Shown here one piece after another: positions 61,699 to 64,000 of a stretch of 64,000 nucleotides of DNA. The notes beneath the pieces are model-generated. The model did not search any database. It had not been told where the DNA came from and saw only the letters and a program-made list of their open reading frames with translations. Numbering within the stretch: position 1 is the first letter of the stretch; each line of letters opens with the position of its first letter. Source of the DNA: Flavobacterium akiainvivens (GTDB lineage: Bacteria > Bacteroidota > Bacteroidia > Flavobacteriales > Flavobacteriaceae); NCBI RefSeq assembly GCF_001278115.1, contig NZ_LIYD01000005.1, positions 1,743,494-1,807,493 on the forward strand, read 5' to 3'. Made by a program: the position numbers and the translations under genes.

Positions 61699-62022
61699 AT
61701 GAATAAACTTAAAGAGCGCTGGGGCATAAAGCATAACTACCAACTGGTGGTTATTTTTATAGTATTTGCTGTTACAGGCTCAACATCGGCTTATTTGTCT
61801 AAGCCCGTACTTAAATGGCTGGGTGTGGCAAAAGATACTTCCCTTGCGTGGGACTGGCAGTATACTATACTGTATATAGTGCTTATTTTCCCCATATATC
61901 AGGTGTTGCTGCTGTTTTTCGGGTTTATCTCGGGGCAGTTTGCGTTTTTCTTCCCTTTTGTAAAGAGGATGGTAAAGCTGGTGGGTTTTGGTTTTTTGTT
62001 TAAAGCTGAAAGCAAGAAATAA
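61699..62022 (+). CDS. DUF6787-like small membrane protein
   Basis: 107 residues from the ATG at 61699 (MNKLKERWGIKHNYQLVVIFIVFAVTGSTSAYL). Two membrane helices (about 14-34 and 57-85) and a Lys-rich end. The start KERWGI and VFAVTGS are, from memory, marks of DUF6787 in Flavobacteriia. Function unknown. It has a good promoter of its own. Confidence 0.75.
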   Translation: MNKLKERWGIKHNYQLVVIFIVFAVTGSTSAYLSKPVLKWLGVAKDTSLAWDWQYTILYIVLIFPIYQVLLLFFGFISGQFAFFFPFVKRMVKLVGFGFLFKAESKK

Positions 62023-62039
62023 ATTTACGAAGGTTTTAT

Positions 62040-62104
62040 ACTCACTCTCTATAGAGATTCCTCCACTCCGCTGCGCTCCGGTCGGAATGACAAAAACCCG
62101 TTAG
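62040..62104. repeat. GATTCCTCCACTCCGCTGCGCTCCGG repeat
   Basis: CTCTCTATAGAGATTCCTCCACTCCGCTGCGCTCCGGTCGGAATGAC is a word type seen between genes in many Bacteroidetes genomes and akin to CGTTCCTCCTCGCAATGACG at 36370-36387. No gene. Confidence 0.5.
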
Positions 62105-62115
62105 CACATTTCCCA

Positions 62116-62144
62116 CAAAAAAAGCCCACGCTTTCGCGCAGGCT
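62116..62144 (-). terminator. Terminator of msrA
   Basis: On the minus strand AGCCTGCGCG, loop AAAG, CGTGGGCT (imperfect), followed by seven T; 25 bases past the msrA stop. Confidence 0.75.
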
Positions 62145-62168
62145 CAACTCAACTTATCTTCAGTAAAA

Positions 62169-62843
62169 TTAATTGGCGGTTTCTTTAAGCTTGTCCTTAA
62201 AGTTTTTGCGCAGCTTGTCGAGCTTAGGGCTTATTACCACACTACAGTAAGGCGCATCCTGGTTATTGGAATAATAATCCTGATGGTAGTCCTCGGCAGG
62301 GTAAAACGTGGTGGCCGCGGTAACTTTGGTTACAATCTTCTTATCAAACACCTTTTCATCGCCTAAAAAGGTAATGTATTTTTCGGCAATGTCCTTCTGT
62401 TCGGGTGTGGTGTAAAACACCTCGCTGCGGTATTGCGTGCCCACATCGGCACCCTGGCGGTTTAGCGTGGTAGGGTCGTGTGTGGCAAAAAACACTTCAA
62501 GCAGTTCTTCATAGCCTATTTCCTGTGGGTTGTAATCTATTTTAATGGCTTCGGCATGGCCGGTGTAGCCGCTGCACACTTCGCGATAGGTAGGGTTGGC
62601 CGTAGTGCCGCCTATATAGCCCGATGTAACTTTTTCTACACCTTTGAGGTCGGTAAAAAAAGCCTCGGTGCACCAAAAGCACCCACCTGCAAAAATGGCA
62701 GTTTGTTTAGAAATGGTATCCATGGTTGTGTCTCCTTTTTTTTGTGGTTGTGGGTTCATGCTGTAGGTTGTGGGTTCGCCCTGCGTGCGCGACTGGCACG
62801 ACAGGCTGAAAACCGCCAGCACAAGCGTTGCTATTTTTTTCAT
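62169..62843 (-). CDS. msrA: Peptide methionine sulfoxide reductase MsrA, lipoprotein form
   Basis: 224 residues from the ATG at 62843; a TTG three codons upstream is less likely. Lipobox SLSC (Cys16) precedes a 30-residue linker and the MsrA domain: catalytic GCFWC (Cys55, Cys58), TSGYIGGTTANPTY, GHAEAIKIDYNP, HDPTTLNRQGADVGTQYRS. It reduces the S-epimer of methionine sulfoxide; the lipid anchor places it in the periplasm, where it would protect exported proteins. Monocistronic. Confidence 0.93.
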   Translation of the reverse strand: MKKIATLVLAVFSLSCQSRTQGEPTTYSMNPQPQKKGDTTMDTISKQTAIFAGGCFWCTEAFFTDLKGVEKVTSGYIGGTTANPTYREVCSGYTGHAEAIKIDYNPQEIGYEELLEVFFATHDPTTLNRQGADVGTQYRSEVFYTTPEQKDIAEKYITFLGDEKVFDKKIVTKVTAATTFYPAEDYHQDYYSNNQDAPYCSVVISPKLDKLRKNFKDKLKETAN

Positions 62844-62981
62844 TATCTTCAAAATTAGTTGATAAGCTGCCCCAATAAGGGCGTGTTAACTAAACTTTAT
62901 TATCTATATACGAAATATGTGCCAAAAAAGATTTTGCATCAACTAATTTGTTTGTTTCTTTGCTTAAACTGATTTTTAAGG

Positions 62982-63650
62982 ATGATACAGGCCCGCAACA
63001 TACACAAGAATTATGACAAGCTGCACGTGCTGAAAGGCGTAAACCTGAGCATACAGCCCGGCGAAATAGTGAGCATAGTAGGTGCCAGTGGCGCGGGAAA
63101 AACCACCCTGCTGCAAATACTGGGCACGCTGGACAGGCCGGGGAAAGAAAGCGGCTCGTCACTTACCATAAACGGTGCCGATATCCTTAAAATGAGCGAT
63201 AAGGAACTGAGTAAATTCCGCAATACGCAGCTTGGGTTTATTTTTCAATTTCACCAGCTGCTGCCGGAGTTTACCGCGCTGGAAAATGTGTGCATACCCG
63301 CATATATAGCAAAAAAACCAAAAGCCGCTACCGAGGCTGAGGCCAAAAGGCTGCTGGAATACCTGGGGCTGGGCCACCGTATGGACCACAAGCCGGGTGA
63401 ACTTTCGGGTGGCGAGCAGCAGCGTGTGGCTGTGGCACGGGCGCTTATAAACAAGCCCGCCGTTATTTTTGCCGATGAGCCCAGCGGTAACCTTGATACG
63501 GCTTCGGCAGAAAACCTGCACCAGCTGTTTTTTACACTTCGCGATGAGCTGAAACAGACTTTTGTGATTGTGACCCACAACATGGAACTGGCCAACATGG
63601 CAGACCGTAAGCTGGTTATGAGCGACGGGAATATTGTGACGGGGGAGTAA
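62982..63650 (+). CDS. lolD: ABC transporter ATPase, LolD-like
   Basis: 222 residues. Walker [10 protein letters not shown] (about 34-42), signature [15 protein letters not shown], Walker [14 protein letters not shown]-loop VIVTHNM. The length and the PSGNLD motif fit LolD/MacB-type ATPases, which drive lipoprotein release or small efflux systems. Membrane partners are not adjacent. A TTG with a near-consensus TTTCTTTG sits about 20 bases before the start. Confidence 0.85.
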   Translation: MIQARNIHKNYDKLHVLKGVNLSIQPGEIVSIVGASGAGKTTLLQILGTLDRPGKESGSSLTINGADILKMSDKELSKFRNTQLGFIFQFHQLLPEFTALENVCIPAYIAKKPKAATEAEAKRLLEYLGLGHRMDHKPGELSGGEQQRVAVARALINKPAVIFADEPSGNLDTASAENLHQLFFTLRDELKQTFVIVTHNMELANMADRKLVMSDGNIVTGE

Positions 63651-63659
63651 ATCTAAACA

Positions 63660-63900
63660 CTATTCATTTTTTTTGACACAAAGCACACCAAGGATTCACC
63701 AAGTACACCAAGATTTTTAGTCGTTAAAGGCCACAAAGCTTTGTGAACTTCAAAATTGTTATCATTGTGCCCTTTGTGAAAAACTTTGTGTTCCTTGTGT
63801 TTAAAAAAAATACACAAAAACCTACTATTTTTTTGACACCAAGTGCACCAAGGATTCACTAAGATCACAAAGTTTTGTGTTCCTTGTGTTTAAAAAAATC
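63660..63900. repeat. Long CACAAAG/CACCAAG repeat with inverted halves
   Basis: GACACAAAGCACACCAAGGATTCACCAAGTACACCAAG (63675-63712) is followed by CTTTGTGAACTTC, CCCTTTGTGAAAAACTTTGTGTTCCTTGTGTTT (63770-63802), and then a second partial copy (TTGACACCAAGTGCACCAAGGATTCACTAAGATCACAAAG, 63832-63870) with TTTGTGTTCCTTGTGTTT. Forward and inverted words could fold into long hairpins. No gene; open frames here are repeat translation. Confidence 0.65.
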
Positions 63901-63952
63901 TACACAACTAAAAAGTAAAAGTTCCGCATTTCTAAAAGCAGCCTAAAACCGT

Positions 63953-63960
63953 TACCTTTG
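63953..63960 (+). promoter_or_regulatory. -7 element before the truncated gene
   Basis: TACCTTTG fits TAnnTTTG, six bases before the ATG at 63966 and 18 before that at 63978. No TTG at the ideal distance. Confidence 0.5.
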
Positions 63961-63965
63961 CCTTC

Positions 63966-64000
63966 ATGCAAGAAACGATGAATGCCACTGAGCTTAAACT
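63966..64000 (+). CDS. Start of a gene cut by the right edge
   Basis: ATG at 63966 opens MQETMNATELK and remains open to the edge; an ATG at 63978 (MNATELK) is the alternative and better spaced from the -7 element. The short stretch recalls the start of TIGR02757-type proteins, which follow lolD in some relatives, but 11 residues cannot settle that. Confidence 0.45.
   Translation, partial: MQETMNATELK

Noticed and set aside
63653..63868. Open frame in the CACAAAG repeat near the right edge
   Set aside because: The translation is that of repeat words on the minus strand; no gene-like composition.

Overview
The window looks like an ordinary chromosomal stretch of a Flavobacteriaceae member, probably Flavobacterium or a close relative. 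The evidence is two secreted proteins with type IX secretion (T9SS) C-terminal sorting domains, family-specific genes (DUF4290, DUF6495, DUF6146, DUF6787), Bacteroidetes-type promoters (TTG, about 19 bp, TAnnTTTG), several lipoproteins and signal peptides ending in AQ, and the intergenic word-like repeats typical of this group. I see no transposase, integrase, phage gene, CRISPR array or tRNA. One small RNA (SRP RNA) and one SAM-I riboswitch are clear.

Layout. 1-400: minus-strand promoters, probably of an rRNA operon beyond the left edge. 0.4-6 kb (minus): T9SS cargo, SIMPL protein, Coa1-like protein, and the DUF493-DUF4290-murA cluster. 6-11.8 kb: alkB, a Pfk-2 type phosphofructokinase behind a perfect inverted repeat, rlmH, ligA, a GH114-like lipoprotein. 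11.9-15.3 kb: small unknowns, then nadC-yihY-DUF2147. 15.6-18.2 kb (minus): three tandem secreted paralogues downstream of a peptide deformylase with a signal peptide. 18.3-24.1 kb: glmM, acpH-alkD, a CBS-domain ClC channel, glutaminyl cyclase. 24.2-28.3 kb: SRP RNA, SDR, outer-membrane protein, transaldolase-family aldolase, folP and a duplicated DUF1599 protein. 28.4-33 kb (plus): a redox/transport cluster (MauE/DoxX-thioredoxin fusion, two tiny membrane proteins, an OppB-like permease, an orphan protein, a TlpA-like lipoprotein, tpiA). 33-39.8 kb: thioredoxin-reductase-like flavoprotein, cyclophilin-FKBP fusion, methyltransferase, AraC regulator and SDR separated by a repeat array, DUF1569. 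40-46 kb: trmD, rplS, alkaline phosphatase, OmpA-family protein, aldehyde dehydrogenase. 46.4-49.2 kb (minus): a SAM-riboswitch-controlled metB-like/hom operon. 49.3-64 kb: EamA transporter, T9SS subtilase, lipoproteins, flavin oxidoreductase, YiiX-like hydrolase, META protein, VWA membrane protein, fabG, VOC/GNAT pair, small stress-type proteins, msrA, lolD, and the first codons of a gene cut by the right edge.

Most genes are housekeeping: peptidoglycan precursors (murA, glmM), NAD, folate, methionine, fatty acids, DNA repair (ligA, alkB, alkD) and translation (rplS, trmD, rlmH). The least understood parts are the exported deformylase with its three Cys-rich paralogues, the MauE-thioredoxin cluster, the hairpin on the pfkB start codon, and the several families of imperfect inverted repeats that fill nearly every longer intergenic gap. 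No clearly new multi-gene system is proven by the sequence; the deformylase-paralogue cluster is the best candidate.
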